Source: Gonapodya sp. JEL0774 (taxonomy: Eukaryota > Monoblepharomycota > Monoblepharidomycetes > Monoblepharidales > Gonapodyaceae). Taken from it: a stretch of DNA of 64,000 nt. The translations under genes were made by a program, and so were the position numbers. The notes under the pieces are model-generated. The model searched no databases and was not told the DNA's origin. It saw only the letters and a list, made by a program, of their open reading frames with translations. The stretch is taken from contig JADIIX010000017.1 of NCBI GenBank assembly GCA_027604505.1, forward strand, positions 165,994-229,993. The letters run 5' to 3'. Position 1 is the stretch's first letter; every line of letters begins with the position of its first letter. Shown piece after piece: positions 34,798 through 50,600 of this stretch.

Positions 34798-37717
34798 ATG
34801 CAATCGTCCTTCTCAGCGGCGTCATTCTCGTCCACTTCTGCTTCTGGCTCGGCCACTTTACCTGCCCGTCGAACCTTGCCGATGCAGCAAAGTGGTGGAT
34901 CGTCGGCATCGGGTTACCTGTACTCGAACACCCCACCTCAATCGGCGGCGCCGCTTCCCCTTCTCGCACACCGGCCTTCCTTGTCAGTCACAGCTCAGCC
35001 TACACATTTTTCTCAGTCCGCTCGCTCACCTTCACTCTCATCTCCACTCTCGCCGTCTGCGTCGGGGTTACCATACTCATTCCCATCGTCAAACCAGCTT
35101 TCACAACTGTCACATATTCAACAGCAACAACAACAACAGCCGCAAACAGCTTCTGTCCGCTCACTCGCATCGCACACACCAACCGTTGCTTTCTCCATAG
35201 GAAAGAGGGAGATATTCACTCCTTCCAACGGTTTCAAGACCATTTCAAAAAAACTCCGACAGAGGGGTTTCAGAGTCGTCACGTACGTCTCTTGTCGTTA
35301 CAACCAGCACAAAGTGATGCGAATTTTTCTGAGAAATAATGCGGGTGTCTGTTTTTGCCGACATCTCACCCGATGTTATGCACAGTCTCAAATCCCCCAT
35401 CACACCCGCAGCGCTTAAGCTCGAATCTACTGTAGCCGACGCCTCAGCCACCACCGCTACACAGTCCGCTAGTGCGAGCTTCGCTGGGGCATCTGGTGCC
35501 TCCGAAACCGACCTGTATCCTGCTTCCCAAGGGGGCCGAGGAGACACCAGCGGACGGATGGGACAGACTAGGCAAGCAGAGGATCCAAACGCTATGAAGG
35601 AGCCACCGGAGATTGTTGTGATAGGCAGCCCTAGGGAAAAATTCTCCCAGGGGGAGGTGGGTTTGGGGAATGGCACTTGCCTGCTACGATACTCTCATGC
35701 ACTGATACACTCTCTCCTCTTTCCTCCACGTTGACCCGTTTTGGAAACAAAACTCGCCACACCCAGTTCACAACCTTGAAACTCTACCTCGACTCCGCCA
35801 CTCCCACCAACCCCCGCTCCATCATTTACCTGGCACTTGAAGGTGGAGAGTCTGGTCTTCCCTCCACCTCTTTACATCCGTGGACCCTCAATTCTTCCCC
35901 GTCATCATCGAGCATGCCAGTTGGATCAGCAAATCAATCGGGAGCAATTGGTGGCGATTCTGCCGGTACGACAAACTTCAATTACCTCCTCGAAGAGCTT
36001 GGAGTAGTTGTCCAACCAGACGCAGTGGTGCGAGCATCATACGCCCGTCGACCCGTTGGAGGGGCGGCGGTTAGTTCGCAGAGTTCTTCTTACTCCGCCG
36101 CTCCGTCCATCACCCGAGCAACCTCTCCCTCTTCTCCAACATCTCCACCTCGCCCATTTGCAGTCTCAGCTACAGACGCCTCAGTTTCCGTGCCCCCGCT
36201 TCCCCCACAACCAACCCACCATTACTACCACCCCAAAGAAGTTCTCGTGCAGGGGGGCGTTCTAAATCGCGGTGCCGCTCGAGCTGCCCTCGTAGTTCGC
36301 GGGTACGCTGATATGGGGGTTGCTGGGGCGGGTACTGCTCGAGAGCGCGCATCCGGCGGGATGGGGACAGCAGCTGGACAGGCGCAAATCTCTTTTGTTT
36401 ATCCCTTTGGTGCGACACTTGTTGTCCAGCGGCCATCAGTGCCCTTACTTTCAACTGGCACTGCTGCTGTTCCCTTGGCGCGGCCTGTAGTGGCTGCCTG
36501 GGAGTCACCCGTAGGTATCATGGGCGCTGTTGGAGCTGAAAGCAGGGCAGCGAGCACTGGCACAGTGACAGGTACTGGGGCTGGGTTGAGAGGGGGTGCG
36601 AGAGTAGTGGTGTGTGGTTCAGCTGCGATGTTCTCTGACGGATACGTGGAAAAAGAGTGGAACGCGGCTGTATGGGAGGTGATGGTTGGGTGGTGTGCAG
36701 GTGGCGGTGTGGGCGTTGGAGGGGCCGTGGCGGGGAATGGAGTCGGTTTGGCGGGGATGATGGAGGGCAGTAAGATAGAGCACGTTGTGTGGAACGCAAT
36801 CGATGCTGGAGAGCCGGACGTGAGTGATTCTTCGCTGACGATTGCGTAGATTCTTTGTGTATCCAAATTCCCCGCACATCCCCATGCAATTCAAAGTTGT
36901 GCGATCCTCACCCGGCTCCCGCACTTCCCTCCCTGGCTTCAACTCCTCGGCCGTGCCTGGACTCTGGCACCGAGGACCTCCCCAGGGACTTCGCAAGATT
37001 GTTCGCTGGGGGTGTATTTGGGTTCGATCCGCCGCGAAGAGTGACTGTTGGAGGGGAAGGTCATGTGGAAACAGTTACAAAGGACGGAGATATCGGTGTC
37101 GGCGGAATGGTGGGCGCCAAGCACAGGAAGAGCGGACCTATGATGTGGAAGGATTTATATTCGGTAAGTACATGGTTTGGTCTGTGGGTGTGGATGCTCG
37201 CATTCACTTATCAATCCAACATGACACAGGCGCTGCGCCTTCCTGCAGCTCCCCTCACTCTTATTCATCCAACCTTTGAAACCCCTTTACCGGCACTTCA
37301 GCCTGCTGTGTTCCCACCAGTTCTGAGAGAGCCACCACCACCACCGTTGGAATTGTTTGATTTGGACGAAGAGTTCATGGAGTGGGGTCAGAGGTTGGGC
37401 GAGATAGGGGGAAAGTGTGAGTGTTGACACATACATAGTATTACCTCGCGACCTTTCATGTCTCTGTCATTCATCCAGGCACCAATTTGGACCTCGAGTA
37501 CTACATTCTGGCATGTGGGGATATCCTTGGCGTGTCGGAAAAGCTCTGGACAAGCGGAGTGTCTGATGAAAAGCCGTCCGTTGGTGCAAAAGGGGATCCA
37601 GAACAGGACGCAAGAAAGGTGCTAGAGCACGTGCTGAAAGCCTTAGTAGCGTGGAAGAGGAATGACATTGGGCTGATGGTTGCGGCTGACAACGGCGGCT
37701 TTGAGATTATGGGGTAG
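34798..37717 (+). CDS. IFT52: IFT52, intraflagellar transport B core protein
   Basis: Six exons (34798-35282, 35386-35656, 35767-36819, 36897-37163, 37230-37416, 37479-37717) give about 833 residues. The core matches IFT52: KREIFTPSNGFKTISKKLR, VVIGSPREKFSQGEF, NFNYLLEELGVVVQPDAVVR, HYYHPKEVLVQGGVLNR, FVYPFGATL, LPRDF, ETPLPALQPAVFPP, PPPPLELFDLDEEF and the C-terminal CTNLDLEYYILACGDILGV. Known: IFT52 is a structural core subunit of IFT-B, needed to build cilia and flagella, so the organism should form flagellated zoospores. Human IFT52 has 437 residues; here there is a Ser/Gln-rich N-terminal extension (with a run of eight Gln), a Thr/Ala-rich insert before the GSPREKF motif and Gly/Ala-rich inserts in exon 3. 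Confidence 0.94.
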
Positions 37718-37855
37718 CACTAATTACAAAATGTGGTGGTGGTGGAATATCAATCTAATGACAGTGACCGTCCATTGATGGATCATATTCTTATCAAAAT
37801 TGCCTTGCTCTGGGTAGTCGTCATCAAGGTGCATCCACCAGAGTTGTTGCACTCC

Positions 37856-40918
<3,063 letters not shown>

Positions 40919-40998
40919 TCCATCACTCTGTGAAACGGATGTGACGATATCTTCAATACAGAAACTCCGCGCGGATGCATGATAAAGAGATAAACTAA

Positions 40999-43940
40999 TC
41001 AACAAATATTTTGTCCAAAAAATACTCCCACAAGGCCCTTTCCACCGGGGCCATAGTCAAGTTTGAAGAATGCAGACTTCGATGGTTCCAAGTCAGGCTT
41101 TTGATGAATCAACTCCTCCCTCATTAGCGCCCACAAACCAGATTTCAACCCCCATTTATTTGCCAATGTCTCAACCAAAGAAATGTCTTCAAGAGAATTC
41201 AACGTTAAAAGGAGTGCTGGATGCCGGTGGAAAGCTGGCAAAATTTGAGTGATACTCACGAAGCTCAATCTTGCGAATAAGAGTCTTCTCAAGCGTCTCC
41301 AGAGTTTCACCATTTGATTGCCCCTTTCCATTTCCTGCACCACTTGTATATAATCCAGGATTCACGAGTCGCAGTTTCCTATTAATGAGTCAACACACAA
41401 ATTGGACTGGTGGCGAACCGAGCGCTTTTCGCTTGATTAATCACCTCAGAACTGCGGCGTGCACGAACGACCCCATCAACACTGCGACGCCGATAACATA
41501 CGGATTAGCCCACCGCATCATTTCAGCCGCACCCCGACCGAAGGTCCCATCGTCGGCAAGAACTGGCTTTGTGACGAGTTCAATGAGCCGCGTCACACGA
41601 TCAGCATGCTCAACGCAAAGTAAGAAGTCAGGAGACATAAGCCAAGCATCGTCATACACCATGGAAATGACATCCCAGCGCCCGTACAAAAGGACCTGGA
41701 GGGAAGTTCGTGAAGCCCAGAGCAATGCAATACGTTTAACCATAAGGTTCCTACAAACTGTGCAAAATAAAACAAATGCCACTGGGAGCAGCCCTCACCT
41801 TGTAGGTGTGGTAAAGCATGAACAACACACCGCTTCTCGGTTCAACGCCCTCCACTCCTCCCTCCCTCCCGGCCCTCCTGTCCGCCTCCACCACTGCGTC
41901 AGGAAGCGCAGAGTACCAAGTATCGAGCATGCCAGACAATCTGTTCTTCTCCTCGTTCGAGCATGCTTCCAGTGCTGGTCCGTCCACAAAGAAGGACTGG
42001 ATCCGCTTTAAGCGCATTATACGATATGCTATTCCGTGGAGAAGAGCCGTGTAGCCTGAAATACCAGTTCGACCAGAGTGAAAAAGTGATCGGAGATCTT
42101 TTTCGGTCCCGGACGAGCCAGGAGGACTGAAATTCGTGAGGGGGGTTGGGATTGAAGAAGACCGACTTCGAGGGGATGCAGCTGAGCCGAGTGGTGTAAG
42201 GAGCCTGAATGCGAGTTGGAAGGGGATTGGGTCGGGAGGTGGTAGCAGTGGGTCGGAAAATAGGGGGTCCGGACAGGCTAACCAAGACGTGTCAATCAAA
42301 CGATTCGGGCAGCAGGCTCCCCCAACCACAAAAAATGCTCACGGAGATGTATTTCCACGTCTTCCTCCGTGAAACCGGTAGGCTGGTTGTCCCAAGCGGG
42401 CATTATGGCAGAGTCACAGCTGTGGGAAAAGAACCTATTTCAGTTGCAAGATCGCAATACAAACAGATACACCGCTCACAATATCATCCACCATATCCTC
42501 CTCGACTCCTCTCTCTCGATCCAAGCGTCACCCGCTTCTCCTTCGGTGGGCTCACTGGTCTCGCGGTTGAGCTTGAGCTTCAAGGCGAGTTTCAAGGCGA
42601 GAGAATCGTAGAAGTCGGCGTCTCGCATGGTGTGGGTCGAGCTCGACAGGATAATTTCTGTGAGTGAACAAGGCGTAAGTTGATTGAACGTGAAGAAGGC
42701 ATTGCGTTGGTTGTCCCAATTGCTTCCACTCGAGCCGAACACCTACGTATGATTATACAAGACAATACGGTCAATTTATCCGCGTCCTTGCCTTTCCTGG
42801 CAAACATCCCATCAGAGATGCCATATCCTTCGCCATTGATTTCTTCCTCGATGCACCTGGCAGAGATATTGATGAGTTGACATGCAACACTTTGGTAATG
42901 CGCAGCCATGCCCGCCACGTTTGCGTTTGATTCGGGTTGATTCGGGTTCGGGATACGAGAGAGCTGATAGGCGCCGAGTGCCGCAGAGGCAGGTATGATG
43001 GACGGTGGTCGAGTACCGGGAGGAGCCTGGCCATGCGCTGCTATCAACCTCAGCAATTTGGCCTGAGAGATGGTAGGGAAGGTTTCCCTCGCCACCATGC
43101 TGACAGCCAAGTGGTGCAGCACATGGGGGGGTGGCAGCGCCCAATCCATAACTACATCATCGCCTTGGGGTCCTCCTCCGTATCCGCTGGACGAGCGGGA
43201 AAGTCCATGTATAATGTTTGCCGCACTAAACTCGTCTGATGGATTGGAGGATACAGTGCCGGAGGCGTAGCGGTTCGGTGAAATATGGAATGCTGGATCG
43301 TATGGATACCCAACGTTTGGATAAAAGTACGGCTGTGGAGACAGTGCACCGGGCGCTCCGTTTTCAGCGAAAGGAACGTTCGAGAGGAGTTGTTGTATGC
43401 CTTGCTGGGTCCTTTCACGAACAAGTGCTTCAAGGCTCTTGGAATTCCACACAAAAATGGATGATTACAAGCTCAAGGTCAATTTTATACAGAGAGAAAT
43501 CAAAAGCTCATAGCCCACGCTCACCTTTAATCGCTTTGAGGCCGACAGTTCAGGTGCCACCTTGGGGCCTCGTCTTCGCGATGGCCGATCATACGTGCAC
43601 TGTTCGCCCAAACCGCTGCAACGCTGGCACGGCTGGTCCCCAGCACACTTTGCCTTGAGTCGATGGCACGCATCGCACGCCTGGTGGTGGGTAAAGCGCC
43701 GTATGGTATTGGGTAATTACAGCGGGAGGAATTGATTATCAGGGTTGCAATGGCGTTTAAGTGTGCTTTTTCACTTAGCTAGGTGGCACTGACCTTCGAT
43801 TTACGCCGCGTTGGTATCCCGGCCGCCTTACGCTTTCGAGAATTGATTGAGTTGGGGTCGTTTGGGTCAAGTTCGTCGTCGTCCTCCTCTGAGCCATCAA
43901 CGAGGTTTGAAAGTAGTTTTGCGGTATCAAAATGAGCCAT
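40999..43940 (-). CDS. Zn(II)2Cys6 fungal transcription factor 2
   Basis: Ten exons (43794-43940, 43525-43680, 42747-43437, 42480-42657, 42343-42419, 41799-42277, 41734-41757, 41445-41695, 41260-41378, 40999-41216) give about 779 residues. The zinc cluster (residues 51-77) reads CDAC, LKAKC, GDQPCQRC, LGEQC, then the basic linker RRRGPK. The middle region has LALKLALKLKLNRE and EREESRRIWWMIF, characteristic of the fungal-specific transcription-factor domain, and SPDFLLCVEHADRVTRLIE later. Exon 7 is 24 nt, and the introns around it are 41 and 38 nt. The stop is 80 bp before the AFG2 ATG on the same strand. Targets unknown. The exon-7 model is inferred from the only frame-keeping splice combination. 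Confidence 0.85.
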
Positions 43941-44588
43941 CAGATCCACTTTCGTGCGAAGGCAGGCTACTCTAACAAGAGTCGTCGAACCGGTCGGTGG
44001 GGATGAACAGTGGTTGTGAGCGTAGGTGGCCTGCCGGATTGGGTGACACGTGTGCGGAAGAGAGGACGCATGACAGGATAGAAGGTTGAAAACAATCACG
44101 CATTTAGAGTGAACTTCGTACGAAACGGCTGTTGTTATGTACCTTTTTGTACCCCACGGCAATTGTGGTGACTCTTTTCTGCCTTTTTGCCGGAGATTTT
44201 TGCACAACCAGGTGGACGGGAGAACAGGACTTGCCGAATTGACCACAACCTTACCTGGAAGTCGAATAACTGCGCTTTCATTGTGGAGTCAATTGATTTC
44301 ACTATTCCTGAAGACTATTTGTACGATTGTATTTGGGAAGAAATCTGAGAATCCATATTTTCCTGAACACTCGGCTCAAGGCGGGGCCGTTAGGAAAGCA
44401 ATCATTCACTCGTTTTTATTCTTCTGATCAGGTGTATCCTAATAAAATGCCGCATTTGCTCCGTGGGAAGACGGGAAGTTTGCGATGGGAAAATGGGAAG
44501 TTTACGCGTAGCCCACATCCCCTTCTTATTAGGAAACGATTCAGCAAATTGGGGACCACAGCACTCAAGTAATAGCGAACTCACAGTA
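43941..44588. other. Divergent intergenic region, 0.65 kb
   Basis: Between transcription factor 2 (-) and TAM41 (+). No coding signal. It should contain both promoters; the TAM41 frame stays open upstream to 44493, so a longer N-terminus is possible. Confidence 0.5.
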
Positions 44589-46194
44589 ATGCACATGATC
44601 AGGAATCAATCAAAGAGGCTTTTTCTCGAGGAGAATGGATTCTCCCTCTGCTCACTACGGCATGCGCGATCGCAAGGCTCACCCATGTTGGAAGGCCAAC
44701 GTCGACGATTCTCGACATCGACACCCAAACATCAAACGCCATCCCCCATCCACTTGGGTCAAGACCTGCAATGTTCGCTCCAAGCTATAACGTCCACCTT
44801 TGAAGCCCCAATTGTTTATGCCGTGGGCTATGGGAGCGGTGTGTTCCCTCAGGATGGCTATGACATTCACAATCCTACTGTGGGATACTCTCCAATCTCA
44901 ACTCCTGGTCTTTCTATAAGTATACTCAAACTATGACTTTTGACTACACATGGGCATCTACAGTCTCGCCCGATGATGGACTTCCTCTTCGCCGTCGAGG
45001 ATCCCGTTGCGTGGCACCTCCGAAACATTCACCAGCACCCACACCACTATACCACATTGACCCGCTCCGCACTAAATTCCCACCCCCGCGTCGCTGACTA
45101 CCTCGTGAATCGCTCTGGAGCAGGGGCGTGGTTCAACTCCTTTGTCCGAATCAATGGCTTTGAGTGCAAGTACGGTGTCGTCAGCGTGGATGCGTTTTTG
45201 CGGGATCTGGTGGATTGGAAGACATTTTATTTCGCGGGACGACTACAAAAACCAGTTGAGTGGGTTACAGGACAATCGATTCCGACACACTTCCACGTGT
45301 GACGGATTTGCGAGTGCTGACTGCCACCACGATCGCCTTGTACATCGCTTTGTGCTTCTTCCAGACCAACATCATTATCGATGATGCCAAATCTCCTCTT
45401 GCGATTGTGAATCAGGCGAATCTCTCGCATGCACTTCGAACAGCACTCCTTCTTCTCCCATCAACTTTCACGACCACTCACCTCTGGTCTATCATCACCT
45501 CTTTGTCATACCTCGGTGACTTTCGGACTTTCGTTGGTGGAGAGAACCCGAACAAAGTGCGCAACATCGTGAACAAGCAAAAGAAGTTGTTTGACAAGAT
45601 GTACATGCCCGTGATGGATCGGGAATTTGTAAAGGGCGATTTATTGGAGAACGTCGGGACGGATCGAAGAGGAGAAACGCGCTGGGTGGTGAGATTAAAC
45701 TGTGTCGTTTTCACCTCACCTTGAACCAATCCAACATCATTTGCTTACCCAGCAAACGACCAACGCCTCGCTTCGGTCCCACTTTCTCCTTCATTCACTG
45801 CCGCCCACGTTTCGCTCTCGAATTCTCGCCTCCCACTTTCGTCACAATCCCGAAAAATTGAGTTTGAGCGACCGGTGGATGATGGGTCTTGGTGGGAGCA
45901 TGAATGAAATAGAGGAGTCGCAACTGAGGGAGATCGAAGAGCGGGTGGTGGCGAGTCCAAAGCTAGTGGATCATGTCAAATCTGGTGAGAGGAAAGCAGT
46001 GATATTTTTTGGGATATCGTAGCAGGATTGATGCACTGACTTATTTTGTATGGGACGCAGCGCTTGTCCAAACAATGTTTTGGCCTGCCCTTACGCAATC
46101 TGCAAAAGGTTTACTGACTGTAGGACTTTCCTCCTCGTTGCGATATGCTTGGGAGAAACTGAAGAAAGGTCGCGCCGGGGCCAGTTCAAGATGA
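44589..46194 (+). CDS. TAM41: TAM41, mitochondrial CDP-diacylglycerol synthase
   Basis: Five exons (44589-44879, 44964-45254, 45365-45688, 45753-45984, 46061-46194) give about 423 residues. Diagnostic motifs are YAVGYGSGVFPQ, then MMDFLFAVEDPVAWH with two conserved acids, KYGVVSVDAFLRDL, FAGRLQKP, LSYLGDFRTFVGGENPNKV, and the C-terminal QSAKGLLTVGLSSSLRYAW. Known: Tam41 converts phosphatidic acid and CTP to CDP-diacylglycerol on the matrix side of the inner membrane, the first step to cardiolipin. The N-terminus (MHMIRNQSKRLF, Arg/Ser-rich) suits a presequence; start chosen as the ATG after which conservation begins, with an in-frame ATG at 44493 as an alternative. Confidence 0.94.
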
Positions 46195-46357
46195 TTTCGG
46201 AAATGATTTACGTCTGAAGGAGAAGAATCTGTCCACAGAATGTGGGAGTGATGCGTTCCACCGCACCCCAGATGGTGCATCTCGGGTATGATTATATTCT
46301 TTTGCGCAATGCTCGCGGAACTAGTATTTGTGCTTTAGAATTGAAAAAGAAGAAGTT

Positions 46358-47665
46358 TCAAGTATGCTCCCCAAACGCTACCGAATCAAACTTGATTCCT
46401 GTCCGCCAGTAATCACCCCACTTAGTCATCAACTCGCGGACCTTGTTCGATCCTCCGAACCGACTTATGGCTTCATTGTACGCTCTTGTCAATAGAGTGT
46501 CCTCATACTCCTCCACCACCAACTTCGCGCCGTCTGCGTACAAGGATCTCCTCGCCTCCAATTCCTCGTCCGTCGGGACGACTCCGTCGTTGCCCACCCA
46601 TCCGACCATTTTCCCCGCAAGCCACATGGCGTCGGGGAGGAACCCAAGTTTGCTCTGACAAGGGAGATGTGTTCGGGTAGCGAGGTACTCCTTCGCCTTT
46701 TCGATTGTGTAAAGTCCGTGGTAAGTGTCCCAGCGGGCCCAGTGCTCCATAATACCGGGGGAATATTCTGAATGGTATTTACGGAGGTTCAGGTGCAATC
46801 GTGAAAATGGGGGGCGTCCCGTCAGCCCACGCTTTGGGGATGATCAACAACTTAAAAACTTGCCAATATGTCCTTCATTGCAGAATACTCTATCAGAGAT
46901 AAATGACTGCACTGGTGTTGCTGGCGAAGATCCGATGAGCACAGTTCCTGGAGGGACGCTTTGGACAGCATCGCCGTGATGGTTGTTCACAAAGTATCCC
47001 TAATGCTCTTCATGAGGAAAAGTAGGAAACCACGTACATTGTAGGCACTCACTGTCTTCGATGTTTTCAAGGCTGCTCGACCTTCGGGGGTTAGTTTGAC
47101 TTCAACGGCAGCGTTCTCCCAACCCCAAGGATTCTTTATCACATTCTTGCCTAGTTTAAGAGAATTACGATAGCTGCGTTTTGTAGCTTTATCATTGGAT
47201 GACGCACCTCCAGGATTCAGACCCCACGCGATGGTCTGATGTCCATAGCTGATTCCAATAAAACGAGTTTTGTAGACGTTGTCACCAATGTACTTTTCCA
47301 AGACCTGCCGAAAATCGCTTAGTTTGCGTTCGATAAACCCCCGTCTGGAAAATAGTCACCGGAACGTATGGTACGTGTTGATCATAAGCACCCTCCTTTG
47401 CCCCGGTAATGATGAAGAGGTCGTACTCGGACGCGTCCTTCGGCCACGAATGAAAATCTTCGAATATAAACTCGGTGTACTCGAACTTGAATTCCGGGAA
47501 GTAAGTTGCAGCCGCGATATTGTAAAGGGCCGGCAAGCGGTGTCGGATACCACCGGCCACTTGAGGGTCATAAACCTGCCACGCGAGATCCCAGTCTCCT
47601 GGATGTGGGAGAAAAATAGCAGCTTTGATCACTTTTATCAGGGAGGGTGCAGATGTGGGTGCGAG
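46358..47665 (-). repeat. GATase-like unit 4 (C-terminal)
   Basis: Elbow GISYGHQ, Ser codon AGC at 47248-47250. Starts LAPTSAPSLIK after a phase-0 intron 62 nt long. It has lost the GGI-R and NHH introns found in the others and has an intron with a GCAAGT donor in GHI-EYS. The gene's stop is at 46358. Confidence 0.85.
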
Positions 47666-50600
47666 CTGAACGAAAGGAGGATATCAACTCGTTTGTGAAG
47701 GATCCGCGGGCAGATTCAAACAGTCACCTTAGCCCACTTGCTCTGATCGAACACTCCTCCATTTACGTAAGATTCCCAGGCCCGCTTCAAGGCTTTCACT
47801 CTTGTCGGTCCACCGTAGGAAGCAACCACCTCCCCGTACAGCTTTTCCAAGAGTTCTTCTTCCAAAATCTTTTGAGTCTTCGCGGCGCTTGCAGAAAATC
47901 TTTCTCGTCTCTCGTTCATTTCCGCGTCTGATGGTACTACTCCATCGTTCGTGAGCCACCCGACCATCTTTCCAGCCAACCATATGGCGTCTGGCAAGAA
48001 CTTGAGCCGATTGTCACACAACAGATGCGTGCGCAATGAGAGATATTGCTTGTATTTGTCGAGCGTGTAAAGTCCATTTGCGGTGTCCACAAGGCCGAAA
48101 TTCTCCATGATCCCCGCCGAGTACTCGAGGTGGCCCTCATTACAGAAGACTCTGTCAGAAATAAAGCTTTGGACAGGTGTAACCTTTGATGAGCTGACAT
48201 GGACGGTTCCTGGTGGCGCCGAAATCACAGCGTCACCGTCTATGACGAGATGAACACGATGAGTCAACCGGAATTTGTCAGTTTCTGCGACTGTGAATCC
48301 AAGTGATACCCACGATGATTGTGAATAAAATAAGACTACACAGCAGGATGGTGTTGGTGAGACTTTTTTGCTCAATAGACGGTTGTTTTGTGGTGGATAA
48401 AAGTACCTTCTTTTCAGTTTTGAGTGCACGTCTCCCTTCCTCGGTGAGTACGGTTTCCACAGCAGCATTTTCCCAGCCATGGGGATTGTGAACAACATTC
48501 TTGCCTGTTGTTGCATCCATATTGGTCAGATTGACTCATAAAGAAAAGATAATTATTCGAATTTAACTCACCTCCGGGATTGAGGCCCCAAGCAATGACT
48601 TGGTGTCCATAGCTGATCCCAATGAAACGGGCCTTGTGAAAGTTATCACCAATGTATTTCTCGAGGATCTGAAAGGGTATGACGATTTAGATCTCATTCA
48701 CCGTTGTTTAACGTCGTGGGTGAACAAACGCTTACCGGAACATAAGGTACATGCTGATCATATGCTCCTTCTTTCGCCCCTGTCACAAAGAACACATCGA
48801 AATCTGACGCGTTCTTTGGCCAGGTCTCAAAGTGCTCAAAAACGAACTCCGAGAACTCAAACTTTGTGTTGGGGAAGTAACGAGCAGCGGCGAGTCGAAA
48901 CAAGGCGGGCAAACTAGAAAGGAGAGAGTCTCTACATCAATTGAAGAGACAAGAATACCGTCAGTGGGGACAAACCATACCGCTTACGAATTCCTCCAGC
49001 GACGTCAGGAGAATAGACTTGCCACATGCTGGGCCAATCTAGCCCTTCGGGTAGCAAGATGGCGACTTTAATCGTCTTGACTTCGTCTTTTGTTAGTGCG
49101 AGCTGTAGGAGAGAATATTTGAAGCCCGCGCACGATCCGCTGGTTCTATGCTTGACTCACTGTGGACCACTTCTCAACATCAAAAGCACCACCATCCAGA
49201 TACACCTGCCATGCACTCTTCAGCTCTCTGACCCGGTCTTCTCCTCCAAACTTTTGGACTTGAATAGCATATTGCCGTGACAGCAGTTCGTCTTCAAGCT
49301 CCTTAAGAACCAGCTTTGCCGCCTCCTTGTTGATGTTTCTGCGTTCTTCCATCTCCTTGTCAGAAGGAACAACACCGTCGTTTGATATCCAACCAACCAT
49401 TTTCCCAGCGAGCCAAATGGCGTCCGGAAGGTACTTAAGACGATTGTCGCAAAGGAGATGCGTCCGGAGTGACAGGAACTCTCGATACTTCTCAATAGTA
49501 TAAAATCCCGCTAAGGAGTCCCAGAGACCGAAATTTTCCATGATTCCTCCAGAGTACTCTATATGGCCCTCGTTACAGAAGACCCTGTCAGAGATGATGC
49601 ACTGAACAGGTGTCTGTTTGGAATACGAAACAAGAGTGGTACCTGGAGGCGCCGAGACTACCGCATCACCATCTAACCACACATGAATCAGTACCGCGTT
49701 GCTGATTCGCGCAACAAAAGTAGAGTGGTGAAACTTACGGTGGCAATGAACAAAGTAGCTCTGTAAGCCGGACCAACGAGAATCCACGCATGTTGAGAGC
49801 ACACTGGTTGAGTCAACAACGGAATGAGAACTCACGGTTTTTTCAGTCTTAAGCGCACGCTTTCCTTCTTTCGTCAGAGTAGTTTCTACGGCCCCATTCT
49901 CCCAACCAGTAGGATTTTTTACGACATTTTTACCTATGATGTGTAACCGCGCGGTTGTGTTTGCCGTCTACTTTCCAATGAAAAATGAGATCTCAAAATG
50001 CTTACCACCAGGATTCAAACCCCAAGCAATGATTTGGTGACCGAAACTGACCCCCAAGAATCTGGTCTTGTTCACATTCTCCGCGACGTATCGTTCAACC
50101 TCCGGGACGTAAGGCACATGGTGATCATACGCTCCATCATCCGCTCCCGTGATGAAAACAAGGTCCACGGTGGATGGGTCCGGGTAGTTGTGGAAGTCCT
50201 CAAAAAAGTAATCGTTGAACAGAAATCGAGTGTTAGGGTAGTAAAGGGCGGCTGCATATCTCAGCAGGCCGGAAAGTCTACCAAGATTCAGCACTGAGCA
50301 TGTAACGCATTTCTGTATAGCAAGACCTCGGCGTCTTACCGCTTACTACCGCCCACAGCATCTGGTGAGTAGGCCTGGAACTTGGGGGGCCAATCAACCT
50401 CCTGGTTTTTAGGAATCAACATAGCCACCCGGACTACTTTCTCGGATGAAGTAATGTCCATGGCACGTGGGGTTGTGCCTTCATACTTGAAAAAGAGGCA
50501 AAACATCAACAACTGCGAAAGCTTTACATCTTGGGAGAGTGCTCTGGAACATTGACACTTACCATCACCCAACGATCCTTCTCAAATCTCCCAGTCTCCA

